Made by a program: the position numbers and the translations under genes
Shown: piece by piece, positions 27,445-35,762 of the stretch
Position numbering within the stretch: the first letter of the stretch is position 1
How the letters are laid out: every line of letters starts with the position of its first letter
The notes under the pieces: model-generated
Told to the model about the DNA's origin: nothing
Database searches by the model: none
What the model saw: only the letters and a program-made list of their open reading frames with translations
DNA from: Streptomyces bacillaris
GTDB lineage: Bacteria > Actinomycetota > Actinomycetes > Streptomycetales > Streptomycetaceae
Length of the DNA stretch: 64,000 bases
NCBI RefSeq assembly: GCF_003268675.1
Contig: NZ_CP029378.1
Span: forward strand, 2,170,001-2,234,000
Direction: 5' to 3'

Positions 27445-29769
27445 GTGAGATCACAGCGAAGAATATGGACCGCGGCTGCCGTCGCCACCGCCGCCGTGGC
27501 GGGCACCCTGGTCTTCCAGGGTATGACGGGAGGCTCCTCCCCCGACCGTGACGCGGACGCCAAGTCCGCTCCGGGGGCGGCGGAGCCCGAGGTCTACCAC
27601 ACCCCGCTCAAGACCTCCGAGGACGGCACCACCGCCTCCCTCGACCGGCGCTCCACCGACCGGTTCAGCCTGCTCGGCGTGACCTGGACCGATCCCGCCG
27701 CCGAGGTGACCGGCCGCGTGGAGGCGCGTACCCGCTCCGCCGCCACCGGCGAGTGGACCGGCTGGCTGCCGCTGGACACCGAGATCGACGGCCGCACCGA
27801 GGCCGGCCGGTCCGGCGTCCGGGGCACCACCGAGCCCCGCTGGGTCGGCCCGTCCGACGGCGTCGAGGTCCGGGTCGGCGCCGCCGGCGGGGTGAAGGCC
27901 GGGCTGCCCGAGGGGCTGCGGCTGGACACCGTCGACCCGGGCGGCCGCACCACCCCGCTCGCCGCCGGACCGGCCGCCTTCGCCGCCGAGCCCGCCGCGT
28001 TCACCACCGACGAGTCCCCCTCCGTCGAGCCGGAGCCGGGGCCGTCCGGCGAACCGACCCCCGGGGAACCGTCACCGACCCCGTCCCAGGAGCCGGAGCC
28101 CACCCCCACCACCGCGTCTCCCCGGCCGCCGTCCCCGAGCCCCACGGCACCGAGCCCGAGCGCGACCACCGCGTCCCCGACGCCCTCCGCCTCGCCGACC
28201 CCGACCCCCAGCCCCTCCACGACCCCTCCGCTGCCGCCCGGCCCGCCGTCCACGGTCCCGCAGCCGCCGATCGTCTCGCGTGCCGCCTGGAAGGCCGACG
28301 AGTCGCTCAACAACGAGTCGCCGGACTACATGACCTCCGTGAAGGCGGTCTTCGTCCACCACACCACGCAGACCAACGACTACTCCTGCGCCGACTCCCC
28401 GGCCATGGTCCGCGCGCTGCACACGTACCACGTGAACGCGAACAAGTGGAAGGACATCGGCTACAACTTCGTGGTCGACAAGTGCGGCACCGTCTTCGAG
28501 GGCCGCAAGGGCGGGGTGGACCGGCCCGTGATGGGCGCCCACACCTACGGCTTCAACCGGGACACCACCGGGATCGCCGTGATGGGCCTGCACACCAAGA
28601 CCCCGGCCAGCAGCCCCGCGACCACCGCGGTCGCCCGGGTCGCCGCCTGGAAGCTCGGCCAGTACAAGGGCGACCCGACGGGTACGGTCCAGCTGACCGC
28701 CGGGGCCGACGGCAACAACCTGGCGCACAAGAAGTTCACCGCCGGGCAGCAGTACCCCTTCCAGCAGATCTCCGGCCACCGGGACGGGTTCGCCACCGAG
28801 TGCCCCGGCCTCGGGCTCTACGACCAGCTCCCCGGCATCCGCTCGACGGCCGGCGGCACGGTCACGGGCCTCGCCATCGCCTCGATGAGCGGAGCGAGCG
28901 CCTCCGGCTCCACGTACTACACGAAGTCGGCCGTCACCGTCGGCTGGAGGACCACCACCCCCGCCGCCTTCGTCAAGGGGTACGAACTCCTCGTCGGCGG
29001 CAAGCCGGTGGCCTCCGTCAAGGGCAACGTCACCTCGGCCCCGGCCACCCTCGCGCTCGGCAGGCACTCCGTCCAGGTGCGGGCCACCCACCAGTCGGGC
29101 AAGGTCACCACCTCGGCGGCCGCCACGGTCGTCGTCGAGCGGACGGCCCCCTCCTTCACCACCAAGCCGGCCCTCACCCTGCGCACCGGCACGGTGAACA
29201 CGGCGGCGGTCCCGGTCACCCTGAAGTGGAAGGCCACCGACACCACCGCACTGAAGGAGGTCCGGCTCACCGCGCCCGTCGCGAAGACGTACGGCCCGAC
29301 GACGGGCAGCGCCTCGCACACCGCCAAGTCCGGCGCGGCGACCGCCTGGAAGATGACGGCGTACGACCACGCGGGCAACACGGCCGCCGCCTCGGTCTCC
29401 GGCACCCCGGTGATCCTCCAGGAGACGGCCGCCACGAAGACCGGGAAGTGGACGGCGAAGTCCTCCTCCAGCTATCTGGGCGGCAAATCCCTGACCAGCA
29501 GCGCCAAGGACGCCAGCCTCACCTGGACGTTCACCGGCCGGTCAGCCGCCTGGGTGGTGTCACGGGCCGCCACTTCGGGGCAGGCATACGTCTACGTCGA
29601 CGGCAAGAAGGTCGCCACGGTGGACCTGAAGTCGGCCTCCACCAAGTACCGGGACGCGATCTGGACCCAGTCCTGGTCCACCAGCGCCAAGCACACCGTC
29701 AAGATCGTGCTGGTCGGGACGAAGGGCCGCCCGGCCATCACCACGGACGGGCTGGTCTATCTGAAGTAG
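27445..29769 (+). CDS. Secreted N-acetylmuramoyl-L-alanine amidase (PGRP type)
   Basis: A 774-residue exported cell-wall hydrolase. An N-terminal signal (about 1-28) and a beta domain (45-170) precede a Pro/Ser/Thr-rich linker (about 188-275). An amidase-2/PGRP catalytic domain (about 280-460) follows, with the zinc ligands visible: His in VHHT (305/306), His445 in SGHRD and Cys453 in ECPG. A C-terminal part of about 320 residues holds two beta-sandwich modules (FN3/Ig-like, then a carbohydrate-binding-like domain). It hydrolyses the bond between muramic acid and L-Ala. The GTG start at 27445 follows a GGGGA site. No neighbour overlaps it; the leader has the structure annotated at 27291-27427. 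Confidence 0.9.
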   Translation: MRSQRRIWTAAAVATAAVAGTLVFQGMTGGSSPDRDADAKSAPGAAEPEVYHTPLKTSEDGTTASLDRRSTDRFSLLGVTWTDPAAEVTGRVEARTRSAATGEWTGWLPLDTEIDGRTEAGRSGVRGTTEPRWVGPSDGVEVRVGAAGGVKAGLPEGLRLDTVDPGGRTTPLAAGPAAFAAEPAAFTTDESPSVEPEPGPSGEPTPGEPSPTPSQEPEPTPTTASPRPPSPSPTAPSPSATTASPTPSASPTPTPSPSTTPPLPPGPPSTVPQPPIVSRAAWKADESLNNESPDYMTSVKAVFVHHTTQTNDYSCADSPAMVRALHTYHVNANKWKDIGYNFVVDKCGTVFEGRKGGVDRPVMGAHTYGFNRDTTGIAVMGLHTKTPASSPATTAVARVAAWKLGQYKGDPTGTVQLTAGADGNNLAHKKFTAGQQYPFQQISGHRDGFATECPGLGLYDQLPGIRSTAGGTVTGLAIASMSGASASGSTYYTKSAVTVGWRTTTPAAFVKGYELLVGGKPVASVKGNVTSAPATLALGRHSVQVRATHQSGKVTTSAAATVVVERTAPSFTTKPALTLRTGTVNTAAVPVTLKWKATDTTALKEVRLTAPVAKTYGPTTGSASHTAKSGAATAWKMTAYDHAGNTAAASVSGTPVILQETAATKTGKWTAKSSSSYLGGKSLTSSAKDASLTWTFTGRSAAWVVSRAATSGQAYVYVDGKKVATVDLKSASTKYRDAIWTQSWSTSAKHTVKIVLVGTKGRPAITTDGLVYLK

Positions 29770-29810
29770 GCGGCTCCACCACCGCACCGCGAGAGGGGTT
29801 GGCACACACC

Positions 29811-31292
29811 ATGTCCGACATCGTGGAGGCCACGGCCAGAACCGCGCAGGGCACGGTACGCGGTGCGGTGGAGCGGGGTGTCGCGGTCTTCCGCGGCATT
29901 CCGTACGCGGCTGCGCCGGTGGGCGCGCGGAGGTTCCGCGCGCCGGAGCCGCCGGAGCCGTGGGAGGGCGTACGGGAAGCGCTCGCGTTCGGGCCGACCG
30001 CCCCCAAGCGCCCCTACGCCCCGCCGCTGGACCGGCTGCTGCCGGACCCGGAGGTGCCGGGCGACGCGTGGCTGAACCTCAATGTGTGGACGCCGTCCAC
30101 CGAGGCCGCGGGGCTCCCCGTCCTCGTCTGGATCCACGGTGGTTCGCTGCTGCACGGCTCCTCGGCGGTGCCGGTCTACGACGGGTGGGCCTTCGCCCGG
30201 GACGGGGTGGTGCTGGTCTCGGTCAACTACCGCCTGGGCATCGAGGGCTTCGGCCTCTTCCCGGACGCGCCCGCCAACCGGGGGCTGCTGGACCAGCTGG
30301 CCGCCCTGGAGTGGGTGCGGGAGAACATCGCGGCGTTCGGCGGCGACCCGGACCGGGTGACGGTGGCCGGGGAGTCGGCGGGGGCGGTGAGCGTGGCCGC
30401 CCTGCTGGCGACGGACCGGGCGGCGGGGCTGTTCCGGCGGGCGGTGCTCCAGAGCGGGGCGCCCGCCGCCCTGGCGCCGGAGGCCGCGCGCGGGACGACC
30501 GCGCTGATCGCCAAGCGGCTCGGCGTCCCCGCCACGGCCGCCGCGCTGGCCGCCGTGGACCCGGAGGCGCTGCTGGCCGCGCAGACCGGGGTGACGAGCG
30601 GCGGCAACCCGCTGACCGGCCGCAACTCCTTCCAGCTGGTGGTGGACGGCGAGCTGCTGGACCGGGACCCGGCCGAGGCGCTGCGTACGGGGGCGGCGTC
30701 CGGGGTCGACCTGCTGATGGGGGCGAACACCGAGGAGTACCGGCTCTGGTTCGTCCCCAGCGGCCTGACCGAACGGATCGGCCGCCTCAAGCTCCGCCTG
30801 GCGCTGCTGAAGTTCGGGGTCCCGAACGCCACCGCCCGTATCTACCGGGCCAACCGCCCCGACGCCACCCCCGGCGAACTCCTGGGCGCCCTCGCCACGG
30901 ACCTGCTGCTGCGCGTCCCGCTCAACCGGCTGGCCGACGCGCGGACCGGCGCCGAGGGGGCCACGTACGTCTACGAGTTCGGCTGGCCCACCCCCGTACA
31001 GCGGCTCGGGGCCTGTCACGCGCTGGAGCTGGGCTTCGTCTTCGACACCCTGGCCCACCCCGACACCATGGCCCTGACCGGCCCGGACGCCCCGCAGGAG
31101 CTGGCGGACGCGATGCACCGGGCGTGGGTGGACTTCGCGACGACGGGCGACCCGGGCTGGCCGTCCTGGGACGCGCGGCGGCCGGTGCGGTTCTTCGGCG
31201 CGAACGGCACGGACGGCACGAACGGCACGGACGGTCCGGCCGTGGTCCTGGCTCCGCGCGACGATGAGCTGCGGAGCTGGGAACGCGATTGA
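29811..31292 (+). CDS. Type-B carboxylesterase
   Basis: A 493-residue alpha/beta-hydrolase of the carboxylesterase/cholinesterase family. It has the N-terminal TVRG...FRGIPYA, the oxyanion-hole HGGS (about 110-113), the nucleophile Ser189 in GESAG, the acid Glu in NTEEY and the catalytic His in GACHALEL. It lacks a signal peptide, so it is probably cytoplasmic. The ATG at 29811 is used. It ends 4 bases from the convergent CopD gene. A C-terminal GTNGTDG repeat just before VLAP is a minor low-complexity tract. Substrate unknown. Confidence 0.92.
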   Translation: MSDIVEATARTAQGTVRGAVERGVAVFRGIPYAAAPVGARRFRAPEPPEPWEGVREALAFGPTAPKRPYAPPLDRLLPDPEVPGDAWLNLNVWTPSTEAAGLPVLVWIHGGSLLHGSSAVPVYDGWAFARDGVVLVSVNYRLGIEGFGLFPDAPANRGLLDQLAALEWVRENIAAFGGDPDRVTVAGESAGAVSVAALLATDRAAGLFRRAVLQSGAPAALAPEAARGTTALIAKRLGVPATAAALAAVDPEALLAAQTGVTSGGNPLTGRNSFQLVVDGELLDRDPAEALRTGAASGVDLLMGANTEEYRLWFVPSGLTERIGRLKLRLALLKFGVPNATARIYRANRPDATPGELLGALATDLLLRVPLNRLADARTGAEGATYVYEFGWPTPVQRLGACHALELGFVFDTLAHPDTMALTGPDAPQELADAMHRAWVDFATTGDPGWPSWDARRPVRFFGANGTDGTNGTDGPAVVLAPRDDELRSWERD

Positions 31293-31296
31293 GCGC

Positions 31297-32421
31297 TCAG
31301 GGGCGTAGCGAGATCCAGTGCGGGTCGGGGACCACGGTGAGGATCGCGGAGACGACCACGACCGCGCCCAGCACCACCTGTTCGCGGCGGGCGAGGCGGT
31401 GGGCGACCGCCGGGTCGTCGTCCCGGAGCATCCGCCGCCGGGCGGCCAGCGCGAGCACGCTGACCACGGCCATCAGCGCCAGCTTGACCAGCAGGGTGCG
31501 CCCGTAGGCGGAGGTGAACACCACGTCCACGGGGAGCCGCCGCAGGGTGGAGACGGTGCCGGTGGCGGCGAGGGCGACGTACAGCCAGATCGCCAGGCGC
31601 GCGTACCGGCCGAGCAGCGCGCGGGCCGCGATGGGTGAGCCGCGCCAGAGCCACATGGTCCGCAGGACGTACAGCAGCCCGCCGGTCCACAGGGAGGCGG
31701 CGGTCAGGTGGACGACGGTGAGCGCGGCGCCGATCTCCGGGCTGTAGGCCTCCGGGTGGGCGCGGATGGCCTCCGCGCCGATGACCACGGCGAGCGGGGC
31801 GAGCGCCAGGGCGGGCCGCTTGCTCGCGGCGCAGAGGGCGGCGGCGACGAACCCGTTGGCGATGGTGAGGAGGAGTCCGCCGTTCCGGGTCGCGTACGTC
31901 TGGGTGATCCCGAGTCCGCTCGCGGCGGCGAGCTGGACGATCTGCCCGGCCGCGGCACCGGCCCCGGCGAGCGCGGCGCAGACGGACCAGCTCCGGACGG
32001 CGGTACGGGGGCGGCTGCGGACGGTCCGGATGAACTGCGGGGCGAGCAGTTCGCCGAGGTGGACGGCGAGCCCCGCGAAGAGGACGGTACGGAGCAGGGT
32101 GGTGAGCCCCGCGCCGGGTATCCGCAGCTCCCCGGTGCCGCGCGCGGCGAGCCCGGGGCCGAACACGGCCACGAGGAGCGCCAGAAGAGCGGCGGCCAGG
32201 GAGAGGGTGAGAGGGAGCCGGGACGACCGGCCGGAGCCGCCGCCTTGGTCCTCGCGCCCGGGCTCACCCTCGTACCCGCTCCTCCCCTCACCGCAGGACG
32301 GCATCAGGTCGGCCGTGACCGCGACGGCCGGTGCGTCGGCCCGGCGGGCGCCGGTGGGAGGCGTACCGGATCCGGTCGGCGGGGTCGGTGCGGCCGGATC
32401 GGCGGGAGGTCCGGAGAACAT
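31297..32421 (-). CDS. CopD-family membrane protein
   Basis: A membrane protein of about 374 residues with some eight predicted helices. The last ones carry the CopD-domain signatures (TVVHLTAASLWTGGLLYVL, GRYARLAIWLYVALAATG and, near the end, TLLVKLALMAVV). The N-terminal 75 residues are hydrophilic, Pro/Gly-rich and cytoplasmic or disordered. The family is linked to copper import/tolerance. I use the ATG at 32421, with GAGG about 10 bases upstream; a GTG at 32454 is in frame but has no ribosome site. A terminator lies just behind it. No CopC gene is adjacent. Confidence 0.85.
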   Translation of the reverse strand: MFSGPPADPAAPTPPTGSGTPPTGARRADAPAVAVTADLMPSCGEGRSGYEGEPGREDQGGGSGRSSRLPLTLSLAAALLALLVAVFGPGLAARGTGELRIPGAGLTTLLRTVLFAGLAVHLGELLAPQFIRTVRSRPRTAVRSWSVCAALAGAGAAAGQIVQLAAASGLGITQTYATRNGGLLLTIANGFVAAALCAASKRPALALAPLAVVIGAEAIRAHPEAYSPEIGAALTVVHLTAASLWTGGLLYVLRTMWLWRGSPIAARALLGRYARLAIWLYVALAATGTVSTLRRLPVDVVFTSAYGRTLLVKLALMAVVSVLALAARRRMLRDDDPAVAHRLARREQVVLGAVVVVSAILTVVPDPHWISLRP

Positions 32422-32468
32422 CACGGACCGATCCTCGCCGGTGGACAAAAGCACAGCAAACGCCAGAA

Positions 32469-32498
32469 GACCCCGGCCGGAGCAGTCCGGCCGGGGTC
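32469..32498 (-). terminator. Perfect 13-bp hairpin after the EF-hand gene
   Basis: GACCCCGGCCGGA, loop GCAG, TCCGGCCGGGGTC: 13 perfect pairs and a 4-base loop, 11 bases past the EF-hand stop on the minus strand. It separates this gene from the CopD gene downstream. Confidence 0.8.
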
Positions 32499-32509
32499 CT
32501 GGCCGCGCG

Positions 32510-32725
32510 TCAGGCCTTGTTCTGCGCGGCCCAGAACTCGTCGAAGGTGAGCAGGCCGTCGCCGTTGGCGTCGTGGGCGTTGATGATCGCCTGGGCCACC
32601 GTCTCGGTGACGAACGGGTCGCCCAGCTGCGCCATCGCGCTCTTGTACTCGTTGGCCGTGATGAGACCGTCGCCGTTCGCGTCGAACTTCTCGAATACCG
32701 TCCGCGCCGACTCGATGTCCGCCAC
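32510..32725 (-). CDS. Small EF-hand calcium-binding protein
   Basis: A 71-residue protein with two complete EF-hand loops: DANGDGLITANE (about 15-26) and DANGDGLLTFDE (about 52-63). Calcium ligands stand at positions 1, 3, 5 and 12 of both. Start is the GTG at 32725 after GGAGGGG. It is monocistronic and cytoplasmic. Such proteins occur widely in Streptomyces as calcium buffers or sensors; the partner is unknown. Confidence 0.95.
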   Translation of the reverse strand: MADIESARTVFEKFDANGDGLITANEYKSAMAQLGDPFVTETVAQAIINAHDANGDGLLTFDEFWAAQNKA

Positions 32726-32829
32726 TGTTCCGCCCCTCCGTGGTGCCGAATGTCGGGGTCAGATTATCCGGCCGTACGGGTGACGGGCCGAACACCCCGG
32801 GCGCCGGAGCCTGTCGTGGGCCCCTGACA

Positions 32830-33699
32830 TCAGCTCAGCAGCTCGGTGGCCGTCACCGCGCGCAGCCCGCGCCGGTCGATCTCGGTGAGGAGCAGGGGCA
32901 GCGCGGCCACGGTGACCGGCCGTGCGAGGCTCAGCCCCACCACGGAACCGTGCCGCAGCTCGCCCGTCACCTTGCGCAGGACGGCCGGCACCCCGGTCGC
33001 GGCGTGGTCGCGCGACTCGACGTCGTAGCCGAGGACGTGCGGATAGCCGGCCCGCGCGGCGAGGCGCCGGACGGGTGCGGTGGCGCCGGGGCCGGGCGAG
33101 GGGCGGAACCAGGTGCCGATGGAGCCGGTGAGCCGGCGCAGCCGCCGGGCGCAGGCGGCGATCTCCTCGTACGCGGAGTGCTCGTCGCGCTCGGCGAGGG
33201 CGGCCAGGTCCCGGTGGCGCTCGGTGTGGTTGCCGATCTCGTGGCCGCCGTCCAGGATCCGGCGGGCCAGCTCCGGGTGCGCCTCCAGCCAGCTGCCGAC
33301 GGCGAGGACGGTGACCCGCGCCCCGGCCCGCTCGATCCGGGTGAGCGCGGCCCGGGCGAGGCCGGGGTCGCCCCGCCCCTCGAAGGTGAGGGCGATCCGG
33401 GGCCGGTCACGGGGGCCGTGAGTGATCACCCCGGGCCACCCGGGGAATCGGCGCGGCCCGGCGGCCGACCCGTACGGAGACGGGGCCGGAGCCTGGGAGC
33501 CGTACGCGGGGGAGACCGGGGGCGAGGAGACGGGCGCCCCGCCCCCGGCCCCGTCCCCTCCCCGTACGCCCCCGTCCCCTCCCCGTACACCCGCTTCCCC
33601 GCCGCCCCGCGCACAGCCCGCCGCGAGAGCCGACGCGAGGAGCACGGCCCCGGCGCCCAGCGCGTCCCTGCGGTGCACCGGCCGCTCGCGCCCGCCCAT
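32830..33699 (-). CDS. NodB-like polysaccharide deacetylase lipoprotein, active site degenerate
   Basis: A 289-residue protein with a lipoprotein signal (ALLASALAAGC), a Gly/Ser/Pro-rich linker and a NodB-type fold. The second catalytic motif, HTERH, and the RPSPG segment are present. The first motif, normally TFDDG, reads TFEGRG, so both the usual catalytic and metal Asp are gone. It may be inactive or altered in chemistry. Start ATG 33699 follows GAGGTGG; a GTG at 33723 has no such site. It would act on peptidoglycan or a surface sugar at the membrane. Confidence 0.82.
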   Translation of the reverse strand: MGGRERPVHRRDALGAGAVLLASALAAGCARGGGEAGVRGGDGGVRGGDGAGGGAPVSSPPVSPAYGSQAPAPSPYGSAAGPRRFPGWPGVITHGPRDRPRIALTFEGRGDPGLARAALTRIERAGARVTVLAVGSWLEAHPELARRILDGGHEIGNHTERHRDLAALAERDEHSAYEEIAACARRLRRLTGSIGTWFRPSPGPGATAPVRRLAARAGYPHVLGYDVESRDHAATGVPAVLRKVTGELRHGSVVGLSLARPVTVAALPLLLTEIDRRGLRAVTATELLS

Positions 33700-33782
33700 G
33701 CCCGACCACCTCGCCTTCCCCACGGTCCACGGAATCCCGGGGACACAGTAGAGGCGGAACGGGCGAAATATAACGATTGAGC

Positions 33783-33810
33783 GATTCCTCGAATGATCTA
33801 GGAATCATTC
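33783..33810. promoter_or_regulatory. Overlapping inverted repeats in an AT-rich island
   Basis: GATTCCT (33783-33789)/AGGAATC (33800-33806) and GAATGAT (33791-33797)/ATCATTC (33804-33810) overlap, so only one stem can form at a time, or two proteins compete. The island (about 33765-33840) is strikingly AT-rich for this chromosome and lies upstream of the deacetylase gene. A TATATT element on the minus strand (about 33767-33772) could be its -10. Inferred operator/promoter. Confidence 0.45.
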
Positions 33811-33915
33811 AAGCAGCCTCATAAAAATGCATGGAAAGCCAGGCGAGTGATCGAGCACACCTATGATTCAGCCACGAGATGCCCGTTTGACACCGGAATC
33901 AGCCGAAATACTCCT

Positions 33916-33945
33916 TTGGCACCGAGGTCCCCCGTCTGCCATAGT
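33916..33945 (+). promoter_or_regulatory. Predicted promoter for the candidate small RNA
   Basis: TTGGCA (33916-33921), an 18-base spacer and CATAGT (33940-33945), a good fit to a Streptomyces housekeeping-sigma promoter. The expected transcription start is near 33952. No protein-coding gene lies downstream on this strand before the minus-strand gene ends at 34091. Confidence 0.55.
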
Positions 33946-33951
33946 CGGAGC

Positions 33952-34075
33952 CACGACCCCCATTGACCCGGGCGAGGTCGCCATCAGCGGCCGTGAACAC
34001 ACCCCACCTTTCACGGCCTCCCACAGAAGCCCCCGCAGCGCCGCACCACGGCCGACCGGGGGCTTCTGTGTGTCC
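33952..34075 (+). ncRNA. Candidate structured small RNA
   Basis: From the predicted start near 33952 a transcript would contain two consecutive hairpins. The first, GGCCGTGAA/TTCACGGCC (33989-33997 with 34010-34018), has 9 perfect pairs and a 12-base loop. The second is the 14-pair hairpin at 34022-34070, followed by TGTGTCCC, acting as terminator. The length would be about 120 bases. No reading frame here has a ribosome site or codon bias. It is unassigned to any RNA family I know. It would be antisense to nothing, but convergent with the anti-sigma-type ATPase gene. Confidence 0.5.
34022..34070. terminator. Perfect 14-bp inverted repeat between convergent units
   Basis: CACAGAAGCCCCCG (34022-34035) pairs exactly with CGGGGGCTTCTGTG (34057-34070), with a 21-base loop. 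It serves the ATPase gene ending at 34091 on the minus strand and could end a plus-strand small RNA. The rest of 33700-34090 (391 bases) shows no gene. Confidence 0.75.
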
Positions 34076-34090
34076 CGGCGGCCATCGGCG

Positions 34091-34606
34091 TCAGCGGTCG
34101 GAGATCCGCATCTCGAACCAGGTGGTCTTGCCGCGCGGCAGCAGATCCACCCCCCACCGGTCGGAGAGCTTGTCGACGAGGAAGAGGCCGCGACCGCTGA
34201 TGTCCATCTCGCGCACCGGCATCAGACACGGCAGCCCGCGCGAGGGGTCGCGCACCTCGATCCGGATCCAGCCCCGGCGGCGCACCATCCGTAACCCGAA
34301 GACGCGGGCACCCGTGTGACGGACCGCGTTGCCGACGAGTTCGGAGACGAGCAGCACCGCGTACTCGGCGGTCTGCGCGGAGAGCCCCCACTGCCGGAGG
34401 ACCACACAGGAGGTGAGCCGCCGGGCGGTCGCCGCGGACTCCGGCCGCGACGGCAGCCGGACTTCCGCCTCGGCCGGATTTCCGAACAACTCCAGCGCCT
34501 TGAACGCCTGTTCGTCATCCATGCCCGACGTCCACCGTGCCGCGGTCGCGCTGCTGCGCGGTCGCGGCTGATCCACACCCTCCAGGCCCGCCATGCCCAC
34601 CATCAT
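34091..34606 (-). CDS. Anti-sigma-type histidine-kinase-like ATPase
   Basis: A 171-residue cytoplasmic GHKL ATPase of the RsbW/SpoIIAB-like family abundant in Streptomyces. The N box is ELVGNAVRHTG, the G1 box is the shortened VRDPSRGLPC and the G2-like part is ISGRGLFLVDKLSDRWGV. They typically bind sigma factors or anti-anti-sigma partners; which one is not visible. I start at the ATG at 34606 (GGAG 9 bases upstream). Other in-frame Met codons, at 34594 and 34522, are possible, so the N-terminus is uncertain. A strong hairpin lies downstream. Confidence 0.85.
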   Translation of the reverse strand: MMVGMAGLEGVDQPRPRSSATAARWTSGMDDEQAFKALELFGNPAEAEVRLPSRPESAATARRLTSCVVLRQWGLSAQTAEYAVLLVSELVGNAVRHTGARVFGLRMVRRRGWIRIEVRDPSRGLPCLMPVREMDISGRGLFLVDKLSDRWGVDLLPRGKTTWFEMRISDR

Positions 34607-34774
34607 GGACGCACACTCCGGCCCCCGGGGCCGTTCCGACGGAATCCGCCCCCCGGAACGCACCATTCCGCACCAGGCTTCAGGCATATGCCAGAGGCAC
34701 AGCAAGAGCCTCCGCGACCCCACTGAACTGCGGTGATACGCCGGGTGGGCGGGATCGCCCCGAGAGATACGGCA

Positions 34775-34803
34775 CCGGGCCTTAAGGTTGCCTTAAGGCC
34801 CGG
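34775..34803 (-). terminator. Perfect 13-bp hairpin after the enoyl-CoA hydratase gene
   Basis: CCGGGCCTTAAGG, loop TTG, CCTTAAGGCCCGG: 13 exact pairs and a 3-base loop, about 100 bases past the hydratase stop on the minus strand. The gap 34607-34899 shows no gene. Confidence 0.6.
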
Positions 34804-34899
34804 ATAATCCGCCCGGAGGGATGAACCCCCGTCAGAAGCGCATCCGGGGCGGACCGGTGGGAGGAAATGAGGGAGCGGCGACAGCCCTCCGGCGGCCGC

Positions 34900-35667
34900 T
34901 CAGCGGAACGTCGCCTTCCCCGGGCCCTCCTCCACGAAGCTGCGCATCCCGCGCTCGCGGTCCTCGGTGGCGAACAGTCCGGCGAACCAGTTCCGCTCGA
35001 CGGTGAGCCCGGTGTCGATGTCCGTCTCCAGACCGGCGTCCACCGACTCCTTGGCGGCGCGCAGCGCCAGCGCGGGCCCCTTCGCCAGCTGGGCGGCCCA
35101 GGCGTGCGCCTGCTCGTAGACCTCGGCGGCCGGGACCACCCGGTCCACCAGACCGAGCGTCAGGGCCTCCTCCGCCTTGACCATCCGGCCGGTGAAGATG
35201 AGGTCCTTGGCACGGGACGGGCCGATCAGCCGGGCCAGGCGCTGAGTGCCGCCGGCGCCCGGGATCAGCCCGAGCAGGATCTCCGGCTGGCCCAGCTTGG
35301 CGTTCTCCGCCGCGATCCGGTAGTCGGCGCAGAGGGCCAGTTCGCAGCCGCCGCCGAGCGCGTAGCCGGTGACGGCGGCGACGACGGGCTTGGGGATGCG
35401 GGCGACGGCGGTGAAGGAGTCCTGGAGCGCCTTGGAGCGCAGGACCATCGCGGTGTGGTCCATCTCCTGCATCTCCTTGATGTCCGCGCCGGCCGCGAAC
35501 ACCTTCTCGCCGCCGTAGAGGATCACCGCGCGGACGTCCTCGCGCCGGGTGGCCTCCTCGGCCAGCTCCCGCAGCCGGTCCTGGACCGCCACGTCCAGGG
35601 CGTTCATCGGCGGCCGGTCCAGCCGGATCGTCCCGACGTTGTCGCTTACTTCGAGGGTCACAGTCAT
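34900..35667 (-). CDS. Enoyl-CoA hydratase/isomerase
   Basis: A 255-residue crotonase. The oxyanion-hole segment AAGADIKEM, then ALGGGCELALCAD (first catalytic Glu) and GQPEILLGLIPGAGGTQRL (second catalytic Glu) are all intact, so it should hydrate 2-enoyl-CoA in fatty-acid degradation. The ATG at 35667 has no Shine-Dalgarno site. Instead a -10-like TAACCT ends 6 bases before it, which implies a leaderless mRNA. It stands alone, flanked by hairpins on both sides. Confidence 0.93.
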   Translation of the reverse strand: MTVTLEVSDNVGTIRLDRPPMNALDVAVQDRLRELAEEATRREDVRAVILYGGEKVFAAGADIKEMQEMDHTAMVLRSKALQDSFTAVARIPKPVVAAVTGYALGGGCELALCADYRIAAENAKLGQPEILLGLIPGAGGTQRLARLIGPSRAKDLIFTGRMVKAEEALTLGLVDRVVPAAEVYEQAHAWAAQLAKGPALALRAAKESVDAGLETDIDTGLTVERNWFAGLFATEDRERGMRSFVEEGPGKATFR

Positions 35668-35673
35668 GGAGGC

Positions 35674-35679
35674 AGGTTA
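35674..35679 (-). promoter_or_regulatory. -10 element of a leaderless promoter
   Basis: TAACCT on the minus strand, 6 bases before the ATG of the enoyl-CoA hydratase gene, which lacks a ribosome site. No clear -35 hexamer. A GTTA...TTAAC inverted repeat overlaps it. Confidence 0.45.
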
Positions 35680-35762
35680 ACCACTGCTAACGCGGGCGGA
35701 CCCGGTGCCGTTGGTCACAGCACCGGGTCCGCTCACGCGCGTGGCGCGGGGTGGAGGAAGCT

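Noticed and set aside
33863..34294. Plus-strand frame starting in the deacetylase upstream region
   Set aside because: No ribosome site, poor codon bias, and it runs into the end of the ATPase gene; a small RNA explains the signals better.
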